Below, piece after piece: positions 10,101 through 16,774 of a stretch of DNA of 27,982 bases. Within the stretch, counting starts at the first letter, position 1, and each line of letters opens with the position of its first letter. The stretch is from Chloroflexota bacterium (GTDB taxonomy: Bacteria > Chloroflexota > Anaerolineae > Caldilineales > Caldilineaceae), in contig JACQGT010000227.1 of assembly GCA_016199425.1 (NCBI GenBank), positions 1 through 27,982 of the forward strand, given 5' to 3'. A program made the translations under genes and the position numbers. A model generated the notes under the pieces. That model did not search any database, was not told where the DNA came from, and worked only from the letters and a program-made list of their open reading frames with translations.

Positions 10101-10706
10101 CTCCAGGGCCAGTTGCTGCCGCGCGTAGCGCTGGGCCTGGATGTGTTCCCCCCGGCGCAGATGGTGTTCTGCCAGTGCAAAGCAGGCCTCGACCGCCTGC
10201 CGGTGAAAGACCTCTCGCTGCAGCGTTGCCCACTCGGCAAAGTCGATGCTCTCCACCGACAGCCCGGTCAGGAAATCGCCTCGGTAGAGATCCGCAGCCT
10301 GGCGCAAGCGCTTCAGACAGAAAGGGCAGCCCTCCAGGCGACGGTGGCGATGGCTCTCGGTCGCCTGGAGGGCTGCCGCAAAGACGGTCACATCCAGCCA
10401 GTAATCGCTGTCTGGGTTGAAGGCCAGGGCCTTGCGGCTGATCGCCAGGAAGGGCGGGTCGGCTGCCTTGTCGCCGATGACGTTGCGCAGACGATTGAGG
10501 GCGGAACGCAGATTGCGCAGGGCTGTCGATTCCGCCTGTTCTGGCCAGAGCAGACCGGCCAGGAACTCCCGGCGGATGGACGTCCCCGCCTGCATGGCCA
10601 GATAGGCCAGCAGGGCTCGGGCGGTGTCCGCTTCGAACTCTGTTGCCGTTTGCCTATCGCGGGTGACCTGAAAGCGGCCGAGCAGAGAAATTTCCAGCGA
10701 AGCCAT
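7176..10706 (-). CDS. SARP-type regulator with BTAD, NB-ARC ATPase and TPR domains
   Basis: A 1176-residue cytoplasmic transcription factor. Residues 1-100 form an OmpR-type winged helix (MASLEISLLGRFQVTRD start) and about 100-255 a BTAD domain. Residues 275-600 form a STAND/NB-ARC ATPase with Walker A GEGGVGKT (309-316), Walker B LLLILDNFEH (393-402), a sensor LLVTSRTRL (422-430) and GIPLGIELAAAWA (492-504). Residues about 680-1140 are tetratricopeptide repeats, ending in HREIEQLW. Such proteins sense a ligand or partner through the TPRs and activate nearby promoters. The ATG at 10706 has AGGA upstream and begins at the conserved strand; the GTG at 10748 is unlikely. It is transcribed divergently from the 67-aa and CLCA-like genes. 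A Cys-Pro-Phe-Cys pair near residue 127 is noticeable. Confidence 0.92.
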   Translation of the reverse strand: MASLEISLLGRFQVTRDRQTATEFEADTARALLAYLAMQAGTSIRREFLAGLLWPEQAESTALRNLRSALNRLRNVIGDKAADPPFLAISRKALAFNPDSDYWLDVTVFAAALQATESHRHRRLEGCPFCLKRLRQAADLYRGDFLTGLSVESIDFAEWATLQREVFHRQAVEACFALAEHHLRRGEHIQAQRYARQQLALEPWREEAHRQLMTALAASGQRSAALAQYARCQEVLERELGVPPEEETLALYRHIRDGQAPAVTARETGGNLASVLASLGTPFFGRGEEVEALVCHLVDPINRLVTVVGEGGVGKTRLALRAAAAVQGSFLDGVWFVPLVGVDTDMSVPAGQDRSGGTHEALVTAIAGAIGFPFHGAEPLHQQLFHYLDGKELLLILDNFEHLLAEAKFLLALLEKAPRCALLVTSRTRLNFQREWVLRLEGLPTPAEATPDAASFSSVRLFAERAGRTAASFVLSEENLGHVSQVCRYLQGIPLGIELAAAWAERLSPQEIARSLHDNLDFLATSMQDVPRRHRSMQTVFEHSWRLLAAEERLVLACVSVFRDAFTGEAAQAIIGAQPLEPIARPEAGLPGVETVLHRLATKSLLQPTGEGRYDLHELLRQFGATKLAEGEAGTISGDIPAVAPFPVRERHSIYFLNLVAGSEEGLYGRDFVNVRRRIQSVLNDVREAWRWARWRQRWHLLARATDGLSAFYTMSGLLQEAETIFAEAVEDLRGELAVAHAPAQEGRRTLAHLLLAWADFLLKRQHLDRVHSALQEVITLARFAAAPLLEARGQCSLGWCLDRQGRYPEALEQLTRALSLARSLGKLRLQAECLNHMGSVSFSAGNWTMAIHRSEEALALYREVGDRVGEGSTLHNLGVVAASREEYDRAMAYWQAALDIVRELEVRHLQVDVLYQIGAVADALGDYATAQIHYKEALQIAEGIGYLFGANKVYINVAISLDQVGEYEQAVAYARNALAFEEKAGNRAAQCVLLANLSLHFHHLGDNRTALGYARQAAELAQEIERPELLTYAWDFQGHALAELGDAPGAAEAYRRALALRQKLGQPQLAMESQAGLARVALAQGQRTEALAHAASIVDHLMEHVLEGPEEPLRAYLTVYRVLDAVGDARSDGILGAAHSLLQERARKIADPAMRHSYLHNVAAHREIEQLWSAM

Positions 10707-10784
10707 AACGAGTCCTATTTTCCTGCTTCTTTTGACCGCGCAGTACACGAATTCACACGAAGAGAAAGAGAATCATCTGGCCGT

Positions 10785-10805
10785 CCGTGACGTTACCGTG
10801 ACGTT
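10785..10805. promoter_or_regulatory. Candidate SARP operator: 11-bp-period direct repeats
   Basis: CCGTGACGTT occurs at 10785-10794 and again at 10796-10805, a period of 11 bp, one helical turn. SARP/OmpR-type activators bind direct repeats with this period, so the site fits autoregulation of the adjacent regulator (start 10706) or activation of the divergent 67-aa/CLCA-like genes. The rest of the divergent region (10707-10951) shows no other gene. Confidence 0.5.
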
Positions 10806-10951
10806 CCTGCGCTATCCTGGACAATCGAACGGTTGTGAGGAACGTGTCTGCAGGTGGCAGGATACGAGTTGCGCTCAGGGATTGGTCCGTACACGGTTGT
10901 CCGTCGTCGGTGATCCATCGTCCTTTCTTCAACTCAGGGAAGGCCCGTCCA

Positions 10952-11155
10952 ATGCAGCGCCCACGAAAGGGCTATCACTCCTATCTCCTGCGCATCTGGC
11001 ACAGCACCGGAAGCCGCCGTCTGCACATCCGTCTGGAGGAGATCGGGACAGACCACAACCGCAACTTTGCGGACCTGGATGCGCTGCACCGCTATTTGCG
11101 CGCACAGATGGACGACGAAGACAAACCGCCCTCGTCAGGCGAGCACGGACGATAG
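10952..11155 (+). CDS. Small 67-aa protein, possible regulator partner
   Basis: A short reading frame starts at ATG 10952 behind a purine-rich AGGGAAGG (10938-10945). Its product has a compact pattern: YLLRIWHSTGSRRLHIRLEE, then FADLDALHRYLRAQM. It resembles small proteins often found beside BTAD or LuxR-type regulators in Chloroflexota, where a beta hairpin precedes one helix. This is recalled from general pattern knowledge and not checked. It lies between the divergent regulator and the CLCA-like gene. No catalytic residues, signal peptide or membrane segment are visible. The longer frame from 10835 lacks protein-like composition before this ATG. Confidence 0.6.
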   Translation: MQRPRKGYHSYLLRIWHSTGSRRLHIRLEEIGTDHNRNFADLDALHRYLRAQMDDEDKPPSSGEHGR

Positions 11156-11225
11156 GCAAAATCCGGTTTCTGCCGGAGAGTCATGCTTCGTGATGAAAAG
11201 GGGGCTTGCCATTATTTTCCACGTT

Positions 11226-11242
11226 TTGCGCACATTGTGCAA
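11226..11242. promoter_or_regulatory. Imperfect inverted repeat upstream of the CLCA-like gene
   Basis: TTGCGCA and TGTGCAA flank a CAT spacer, with one mismatch, about 90 bp before the CLCA-like start. It has the size of a dimeric regulator site. A direct repeat CGAATGCTCGAATGC follows at 11252-11266. The region 11156-11332 otherwise shows no gene and no convincing sigma-70 promoter pair. This is a weak call. Confidence 0.25.
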
Positions 11243-11332
11243 GAAGACCTTCGAATGCTCGAATGCAGCAGTGCCACCGTTTGAATACACCCCTACTATA
11301 TTCACTTCATATTGTACAAGGAGAGAAACACG

Positions 11333-14300
11333 ATGGACAAGGACACGATCCACTCAGTCTACCGAGAATTCAGTGTGATTTTGCTGCTGGCCATGCTCCT
11401 GGCCGCCATACCGTCTGCCGTTTCTGGCCAGGTGCCCGACCCCACCGTCGAGCCGGCCGCTGGCCAGGTGACCGACGGCCTGCTGTTGTGGCTGAAGTTC
11501 GACGAAGCCGCCGGGGCGACGACCTTCGCCGACAGCTCCGGCCAGAACAACAACGGCTCTTGTGCGGGCAACGCCTGTCCCGTCGCCGGCGTGGCGGGCA
11601 AGGACGGCCAGGCGTTGCAGTTCGACGGTGTGAATGACGGGGTGCGGGTCAATCTGAACGGGCCTGACGGTCTCTACACCCTGGCGGCCTGGGTCAAGTT
11701 CACCGGCACCTGGCGCGACTGGAACACAATCCTGGAGTTTGGCAGTTCCGAGGACCCCTGGTTCGGGGCAAGATCGGAGGCCGGGCAGCTGGCGCTGTAC
11801 AACTTCTACGGCGGCGCGGTGCCAGTGGGACAATGGGTCCACGTCGCCTATACCTATGCCGGTGCGGGCCAGGCCGCTCGCAGCCGTCTTTACATCAACG
11901 GCAAGCTGGTGCAAAAGACAGATAGCGACCCACACGGCAAAGGGGGACAGGGGCTGTCCATAGGCATGGAACCGGACGGGAATTTTCCATGGCAAGGTCT
12001 GATCGACGACCTGCGTATCTACAACCGGGCTTTGAACGAGGCAGAAATCGGCGCGCTGGCTAATCCCGGAAGCGCCCCCGTGCCCAAGCCCCAGCCGCCG
12101 GCCGAGGGCGAGGCGCGCCCGGTAGACCTGACCATCTCGATCTACAAGCAGGTGAGAACGGCAGCCGATCGGAAACCCTACGAGGAGATCATCAAACTCT
12201 TCGCCGATTCCATCTACGAGATGAGCAACGGGGCTCACAAGATCCGCACGGTCACCATCTACGACGACGCTCGCTTTGCCGACCGGGCCGACGTCAAGTG
12301 GACCGAGGCGGTATGGCCGAAGGCCAACCCTTCAGGTTACGGCCGCACAGGACTACAGGTCAAGATGGGTGATACGGACAATTCAAGCGGCATAAGCTAT
12401 AAGGATCCAAAGAATTGGCCTGAATTTGGCTACGCCTCGTTTGGGCATGAATGGGGCCACTACTTCTATGGCCTCATGGACGAATATTCACAGCAGACGG
12501 GCGATACGCCGCCCAATCCCGACTCGATCATGGCCTCCGGAGGGAGTAAAATTGAACAGACAGGGCAGTATTGGCTGCTGAATTTCTCCACCTGGAAGTC
12601 CACGGCCGGCGCCAACCGCACGGCAAGCGACCAGTATCGGACCTTCGGCGCCAGCGGCTGGGAGACCGTGGCTCGCCCGCCGGCCCAGGACCCGCGCAGT
12701 GCGCAAGGCCGGCTGCACTGGCCGGAACTGGCCAAAGTGGCGCCCCAGCGCACCCAGGACCCCTCCGTGGAACTGCCCGCCGGCCAGGCGCAGGCGCGCA
12801 GCGCCCTCAATATCGTCTGGGCCGATCCCAACGCCGTGGCCCTCAAGCACCGCGTCTTCCTGATCGACGTCTCCGTCGACATGGGCCAGATGAACAAGCT
12901 GAACAGCGTCAAAGCGGCCCTCAAGAACTACGTGGACCGGGCCAATGTGGGCGACATGATCGGCCTCATCACCTTCGCCGGCACCCACAGCGTGGTGCAG
13001 GAACTGACCAGAATCGAAGGCGCCGCCACCAAGACTGCCATCAAGACCAAAATCGATGGCATCCAGGCCAGCGCCACGTCCAACGACCGCAAAGTGGAGA
13101 GCGCGGACCAGGCGGCGCTGGCTGCGCTGAAGCAGGCCGAGAACAGCGCGGTGATCCTCGACAAGTCCGTGTTCGTCTTCATTGATGGCGGATTTACCGA
13201 TCAGACCGATCCCCCGATCTTTCAGAAGGTGTACAACGCCCACAATGCGGCCGGCATTCCCATGTCTATCTTCAATTTTTTCCCCGGCATGTGGAAAGAA
13301 ACTGAACCGGGCAAGGACCTGTACACCAACTCAACGGGCTTGCTTCCCTGGGTAACCCGAAACACCAACGGCACGTACAAGTACGTGGGTGGCGGCGTCT
13401 TCACCATCCCCACCGCCCGCAACAGCGCGGACAATCACGTGCCGGGTGACGCCGAGATGAATGAGCTGGTGGACGCCCTGACGGACACCGACCAGATCTA
13501 TTCGCCCATCGTGGACGTGAACCTGGGCACAGACCGCGACCTGGTGGTGACGCCGGGGACCCCCTTCACCACCACCATCTTCGTGGATTCCACCCTGGAC
13601 TGGCTGGAGGTCTCCGTCGCCCACAGCGGCGCCGAGACCGACGCCCAGCTCACCCTGCTCGATCCGGACGGCGCCAACAGCGATCCCCCCCTCTGCGACA
13701 GTGACGGCATCGACACCCTCTGTTTCTTCGACGTGGCCGCGCCCATCACCGGCACCTGGGAACTGAAGGTGGAGGCCGGGGCCGGCCCGGTGGACCTGGA
13801 GTACAGGTCCACCGGCTACGCGGAGGAGGGCTTTACCTATCAGGCCCTGCTGGAGTCCCTCTCCGGCGACCTGGTGAGCTACCCCCAGCCCGTCATCCTG
13901 CAGGCCAGCGTGGGCCTGGAGCAGCGCATCGCCAAAGCCGGTGTGGAGGCCTGGGTGGAGGGGCCGGACGGCAACTTCTTCGACCTCAGCTTCAAGGATG
14001 ATGGCGTGGCCCCGGACGAGATGGCGGACGATGGCTTCTACACGAGCGTGATGTCCTACACTCTGCCCGGCGACTACTACGTCACCCTCGTCTTCGACAA
14101 CATCGACGGCAATGCAGTCTTCACCGACCGGGGCGACACCGACGTTCCTGAAAGCGAGGGCGAGCCTGTGGGCATCGACTTCGACCGCTTCGCCAGCCTG
14201 GAACTCTTCGTCGACGACTACGCGGCCGACGACTACGGCAACACCCAGGAGACGGCCACCGACCTGGTGACGGACAACGTGGACGTGCCGGGGCGCATCG

Positions 14301-14704
14301 ACAGCGCTGGCGACGTGGACGTCTTCCGCATCACGCCGGCCCTGCCCCTGCCCGGCGACCCCAAGCACGAGACCGCGGCGGCCGGCGCAACCACCCCTGT
14401 TACCGAGACGGTCGTCCTGCGCCTGGGCAACTTCGCCTTCGGCATGGACGCCGTGGTCAAGATCACCAGCGGCGGCGCCACCCAGACCCACAACGTGGGC
14501 GCGCTGGCCTATGACGCCTACTGGACGACACCCCTGGAACTGACTGGGGGCGAACTGGCCTACGTCCAGGTCTCCCATGGAGACGCCCAGGCCAGCAGCG
14601 GCAGCTATGAGATCAGCGTTGGCGAACCGCTTTTCGGCGAGCCGGGCTATACAGCGCCCACGGCCACCTGGGAACTCTCCCTGCCCGTCATTATTAGAGA
14701 GTAA
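11333..14704 (+). CDS. Secreted CLCA-like metalloprotease/VWA protein with LamG domain
   Basis: A 1123-residue exported protein. A hydrophobic signal segment (about 14-32) is followed by a LamG/concanavalin-like domain (about 45-245). Next comes a zincin domain with HEWGHYFYGLMDEY at 372-385, then a von Willebrand A domain (about 506-690). A beta-sandwich follows, with DDGVAPDEMADDGFY near 889-903, and a PPC-like C-terminal domain (about 960-1095). The H-E-x-x-H-x3-G-x2-D-E-Y motif, the following VWA and the later sandwich match animal CLCA proteins, where His372, His376 and Asp383 would bind zinc and Glu373 would act. The VWA metal site reads DVSVD instead of DxSxS, so metal binding may be altered. 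ATG 11333 has AAGGAGAG seven bases upstream. A terminator follows. CLCA proteins can self-cleave; that is not shown here. Confidence 0.88.
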   Translation: MDKDTIHSVYREFSVILLLAMLLAAIPSAVSGQVPDPTVEPAAGQVTDGLLLWLKFDEAAGATTFADSSGQNNNGSCAGNACPVAGVAGKDGQALQFDGVNDGVRVNLNGPDGLYTLAAWVKFTGTWRDWNTILEFGSSEDPWFGARSEAGQLALYNFYGGAVPVGQWVHVAYTYAGAGQAARSRLYINGKLVQKTDSDPHGKGGQGLSIGMEPDGNFPWQGLIDDLRIYNRALNEAEIGALANPGSAPVPKPQPPAEGEARPVDLTISIYKQVRTAADRKPYEEIIKLFADSIYEMSNGAHKIRTVTIYDDARFADRADVKWTEAVWPKANPSGYGRTGLQVKMGDTDNSSGISYKDPKNWPEFGYASFGHEWGHYFYGLMDEYSQQTGDTPPNPDSIMASGGSKIEQTGQYWLLNFSTWKSTAGANRTASDQYRTFGASGWETVARPPAQDPRSAQGRLHWPELAKVAPQRTQDPSVELPAGQAQARSALNIVWADPNAVALKHRVFLIDVSVDMGQMNKLNSVKAALKNYVDRANVGDMIGLITFAGTHSVVQELTRIEGAATKTAIKTKIDGIQASATSNDRKVESADQAALAALKQAENSAVILDKSVFVFIDGGFTDQTDPPIFQKVYNAHNAAGIPMSIFNFFPGMWKETEPGKDLYTNSTGLLPWVTRNTNGTYKYVGGGVFTIPTARNSADNHVPGDAEMNELVDALTDTDQIYSPIVDVNLGTDRDLVVTPGTPFTTTIFVDSTLDWLEVSVAHSGAETDAQLTLLDPDGANSDPPLCDSDGIDTLCFFDVAAPITGTWELKVEAGAGPVDLEYRSTGYAEEGFTYQALLESLSGDLVSYPQPVILQASVGLEQRIAKAGVEAWVEGPDGNFFDLSFKDDGVAPDEMADDGFYTSVMSYTLPGDYYVTLVFDNIDGNAVFTDRGDTDVPESEGEPVGIDFDRFASLELFVDDYAADDYGNTQETATDLVTDNVDVPGRIDSAGDVDVFRITPALPLPGDPKHETAAAGATTPVTETVVLRLGNFAFGMDAVVKITSGGATQTHNVGALAYDAYWTTPLELTGGELAYVQVSHGDAQASSGSYEISVGEPLFGEPGYTAPTATWELSLPVIIRE

Positions 14705-14728
14705 CTCGGTCGATCGCCGCAGGAATAG

Positions 14729-14795
14729 AAAAACCTGACAGGTCTGATTGCGAGATGCCGACGCCTATCGGTCCAGCAAGACCTGTCAGGTTTTT
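14729..14795 (+). terminator. 17-bp inverted repeat terminator after the CLCA-like gene
   Basis: AAAAACCTGACAGGTCT (14729-14745) pairs perfectly with 14779-14795 across a 33-nt loop and ends in five T residues. It starts 24 bp after the CLCA-like stop. The palindrome is of a dispersed intergenic type, so it may be a repeat co-opted as a terminator. Confidence 0.7.
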
Positions 14796-14815
14796 CCTTG
14801 AGAAGATTCAGGCAG

Positions 14816-14980
14816 CGGGTGAAGTCATCGGCGATATCGCCAGAAGTGGGACGCGCCGATGGCCGACGCCACATCCAGCCAGCCGCGAATCCAGGCCAGT
14901 TCCTGCTCCCGCCGGGCCGGGTCTGGGCGGGTGATGTCGCCGGCGTCGATCAGTTCAAGCTCCAGGAAGAAGTGGAAAGG
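14816..14980 (-). pseudogene. Central part of the split sugar phosphate isomerase/epimerase
   Basis: On the minus strand, about 50 codons read FHFFLELELIDAGDITRP, then DPARREQELAWIRGWLDVASAIGA. This is the region just before the catalytic TIM-barrel half in xylose-isomerase-like sugar isomerases. It continues in sense and position into the fragment at 6710-7139: after GAS about ten residues remain before VIRLSAQNL resumes there. A TGA (14825-14827) sits four codons before the break. The first 50-70 residues of the enzyme are missing on the right, where the vapBC promoter begins at 14998. This piece and the other are best explained as one gene broken by insertion. Confidence 0.65.
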
Positions 14981-14997
14981 CGGGGCATTTTGCCTTC

Positions 14998-15030
14998 TTG
15001 ACAGATGAATGATGACGTTATATGATGACG
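14998..15030 (+). promoter_or_regulatory. Near-consensus sigma-70 promoter and operator of vapBC
   Basis: TTGACA (14998-15003), a 17-bp spacer and TATGAT (15021-15026) form an almost perfect promoter. Only six bases separate the -10 box from ATG 15033, so transcription should start at or next to the A of the start codon, giving a leaderless mRNA. ATGATGACG occurs twice (15009-15017 and 15022-15030), a likely autoregulatory site for the ribbon-helix-helix antitoxin overlapping the -10 box. Confidence 0.7.
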
Positions 15031-15032
15031 CC

Positions 15033-15254
15033 ATGCGGACGATTATCGACTTACCTCAAGAACAGATCGATGCGCTGGATCGGTTACAGGGCAGCGAACG
15101 TTCCCGGGCCGCGCTGATCCGCGAGGCTGTGGCGCTCTATCTTGCCCAACATCCGGCCAATTTCGACGAGTTGCCCGCCTTCGGCATCTGGCGGGGTCGA
15201 GGCGTGGACGGCCTGGCCTATGAAGATGCCTTGCGCGACGAGTGGCCGCCGTGA
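15033..15254 (+). CDS. vapB: VapB-type ribbon-helix-helix antitoxin
   Basis: A 73-residue protein whose N-terminus (RTIIDLPQEQIDALDRL then RAALIREAVALYL) is a ribbon-helix-helix DNA-binding fold. The C-terminal tail with FGIWRGRGVDGLAYEDALRDEW is the usual toxin-blocking region. The start at 15033 is preferred over an in-frame ATG at 15009 because the promoter's -10 box lies between them. No Shine-Dalgarno is present, consistent with leaderless translation. Its TGA overlaps the toxin start as GTGA. Confidence 0.88.
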   Translation: MRTIIDLPQEQIDALDRLQGSERSRAALIREAVALYLAQHPANFDELPAFGIWRGRGVDGLAYEDALRDEWPP

Positions 15255-15616
15255 AAGCTGTCTTCGACACGAATATTCTCATCGATTACCTCAACGGCGA
15301 CGAAGTTGCGGCAGCCGAAATCCAGCGCTATTCAGAGGCCGTTATCAGTCGCATTACGTGGCTGGAAGTGCTGGTCGGCGTTCGAGAGAGCGCTGAGGAA
15401 GCTGAAGTCCGGGCATTTCTCGGCGCTTTTACAGTCCACGAACTCGATGGGCCGACGGCTGAACTCGCCGTGGCGTTGCGCCGTGGGCGACGTCTGCGCC
15501 TGCCAGATGCGATTATTCTTGCCACTGCCCACGCCCAGAGTTGCCTACTCATCAGCCGCAACACCCGGGAATTCCGCACAGATTGGCCCGAAACCCGCGT
15601 CCCTTACCAGCGCTGA
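15251..15616 (+). CDS. vapC: VapC-type PIN-domain ribonuclease toxin
   Basis: A 121-residue PIN-domain endoribonuclease. The acidic active site is visible: Asp6 in VFDTNILIDYL, Glu39 in TWLEVLVG, Asp86 in LPDAIILATA, and the SRNTREF segment near 102-108 where the fourth polar residue usually lies. The GTG at 15251 gives a four-base overlap with vapB and the expected MKAVFDTN start; a GTG at 15242 would add three residues. The gene looks intact and active. The pair lies inside the catabolic locus in the opposite orientation, next to the isomerase remnant. Confidence 0.9.
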   Translation: MKAVFDTNILIDYLNGDEVAAAEIQRYSEAVISRITWLEVLVGVRESAEEAEVRAFLGAFTVHELDGPTAELAVALRRGRRLRLPDAIILATAHAQSCLLISRNTREFRTDWPETRVPYQR

Positions 15617-15720
15617 CTCCAGCACAAAAGGCAGTTCTACCGCAAAGTCATCTCCGCGTGACAATTCCGGTATCTGTCCGGTCAGGGCGTGTAGGTATTT
15701 GAATAGGCGTCTCCAGTGCG

Positions 15721-15781
15721 TTGGGTTCTTCCGGCAGACGTCAGAGGAGATTCCCCTGCCCTTAGCGCCGGAAGAACCCAA
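15721..15781. repeat. Large inverted repeat between vapC and the PfkB gene
   Basis: TTGGGTTCTTCCGGC (15721-15735) pairs perfectly with 15767-15781 across a 31-nt loop. The region 15617-15809 separates two convergent genes and carries no supportable gene. It also ends with a TACTCATTACTCATT repeat that runs to the PfkB stop. The hairpin may serve as a bidirectional terminator, but it has no T run, and it looks like a dispersed palindromic repeat. Confidence 0.6.
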
Positions 15782-15809
15782 CCTACGCCTCTTACGTTTT
15801 ACTCATTAC

Positions 15810-16727
15810 TCATTCTGCCCGCCTCGCCAGAAACGCCGCCACCTCCTCCCCCGTGGGAATCCCAATGCGCGCCCCGTATTTTGTGCAGCAGAGCGCGCCG
15901 ACAGCAGATGCGTAGCGCAGCAACTCTTCCCATCCCATCCCGGCGGAGAGACCCGCGGCAAAGGCCCCGTGAAAAGCATCCCCCGCGCCGGTAGTATCCA
16001 CCACTTCCACAGCAAAGGGAGGAAACCAGCCCTGCCCCGGCCCGAAGCGGCTGTCGGCCCGGTTGCGCCAGGCCAGCCCCCGCTCCCCAGCGGTGACGAC
16101 GACGGAGGGGGCGTAACTGCTCAGGGAGACGGCAGTTTCCAGAGAATCGTCGTGGCCGGCAAACTGGCGGCCAAAACGTTCGGACGTGACCAGAAACTCC
16201 ACCAACCCCATCAGCGCGGTCGTGCCGTCGTTGACCGAATCCGCATCCAGCACAGTAGGAATGCCCAGGGCTTTGGCCCGTTGGATGAGGGGCACAGCTA
16301 ACGGCAACTGATGTCCGTCGAAGAGAATCGCGCCCGGCGGGTTGAACGCCAGATCGATGGCTTCCGGCCCCAGCGTGGGCAGTTCCTCCCGGTAATTGAC
16401 GAGGGCGCGCGCTCCGTCCGGCTTGACGAGGATGGCCGAGAGCGGGGTGGGCGGGATGCCGCGCAGGACGAGGGAGGTGTCTACGCCGGATTCGTGGAAC
16501 TCGCGCAGATGTTCGCTGCCGTAGAGGTCGTTGCCCAGATAGCCGGCAAAGGCAGTCCGTGAGCCTAAGCGGGCCGCGGTCACCGCGGCGTTGGCGGCCA
16601 GCCCACCCCCGCAGCCAGTGAGCGCGGTGGCTTTTCCCTTTTCGTCCGGCCCCAGATGGTGGTCAACGGAAAAGGTGAGATCGTAGCAGGCGAAGCCGAC
16701 GCAGAGAACGTCAAAAGAGGGGGTCAT
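15810..16727 (-). CDS. PfkB-family carbohydrate kinase
   Basis: A 305-residue ribokinase-fold sugar or nucleoside kinase. The N-terminal glycine signature (GCGGGLAANAAVTAARLG, 38-55) and the C-terminal PfkB signature DTTGAGDAFHGAFAAGL (244-260) are complete; Asp250 is the catalytic base and GAG forms the anion hole. The length is typical. It follows the PHP gene by 42 bp, with a hairpin between them, and originally preceded the isomerase. No Shine-Dalgarno is obvious before ATG 16727, so expression may depend on the upstream genes. The substrate could be a keto- or aldonic sugar; ribokinase, fructokinase and 2-keto-3-deoxygluconate kinase cannot be told apart by eye. Confidence 0.9.
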   Translation of the reverse strand: MTPSFDVLCVGFACYDLTFSVDHHLGPDEKGKATALTGCGGGLAANAAVTAARLGSRTAFAGYLGNDLYGSEHLREFHESGVDTSLVLRGIPPTPLSAILVKPDGARALVNYREELPTLGPEAIDLAFNPPGAILFDGHQLPLAVPLIQRAKALGIPTVLDADSVNDGTTALMGLVEFLVTSERFGRQFAGHDDSLETAVSLSSYAPSVVVTAGERGLAWRNRADSRFGPGQGWFPPFAVEVVDTTGAGDAFHGAFAAGLSAGMGWEELLRYASAVGALCCTKYGARIGIPTGEEVAAFLARRAE

Positions 16728-16745
16728 TGGTAAGCCGTATCGCGA

Positions 16746-16774
16746 TGTAGGGCGGACTGTCAGTCCGCCCTACA
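16746..16774. repeat. 13-bp stem intercistronic palindrome
   Basis: TGTAGGGCGGACT (16746-16758) pairs perfectly with 16762-16774 over a 3-nt loop. The right arm contains the stop codon of the PHP gene (16770-16772), so the hairpin forms at the mRNA 3' end of that gene and just before PfkB. It is of a dispersed type and may attenuate or stabilise the transcript. Confidence 0.7.

Noticed and set aside
11281..11302. Sigma-70 promoter TTGAAT...TATATT for the CLCA-like gene
   Set aside because: The spacing between the two boxes is only 10 bp, too short for a functional pair.
13331..14578. Long open frame of 415 codons on the minus strand inside the CLCA-like gene
   Set aside because: It is antisense to a gene with clear domains, has Val/Gly/His-rich composition typical of GC-rich shadows and no recognisable motif.
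15545..15781. Minus-strand frame of 78 codons between vapC and PfkB genes, considered as the missing isomerase N-terminus
   Set aside because: It is partly antisense to vapC, crosses a perfect inverted repeat, and its sequence does not resemble the start of a TIM-barrel isomerase.
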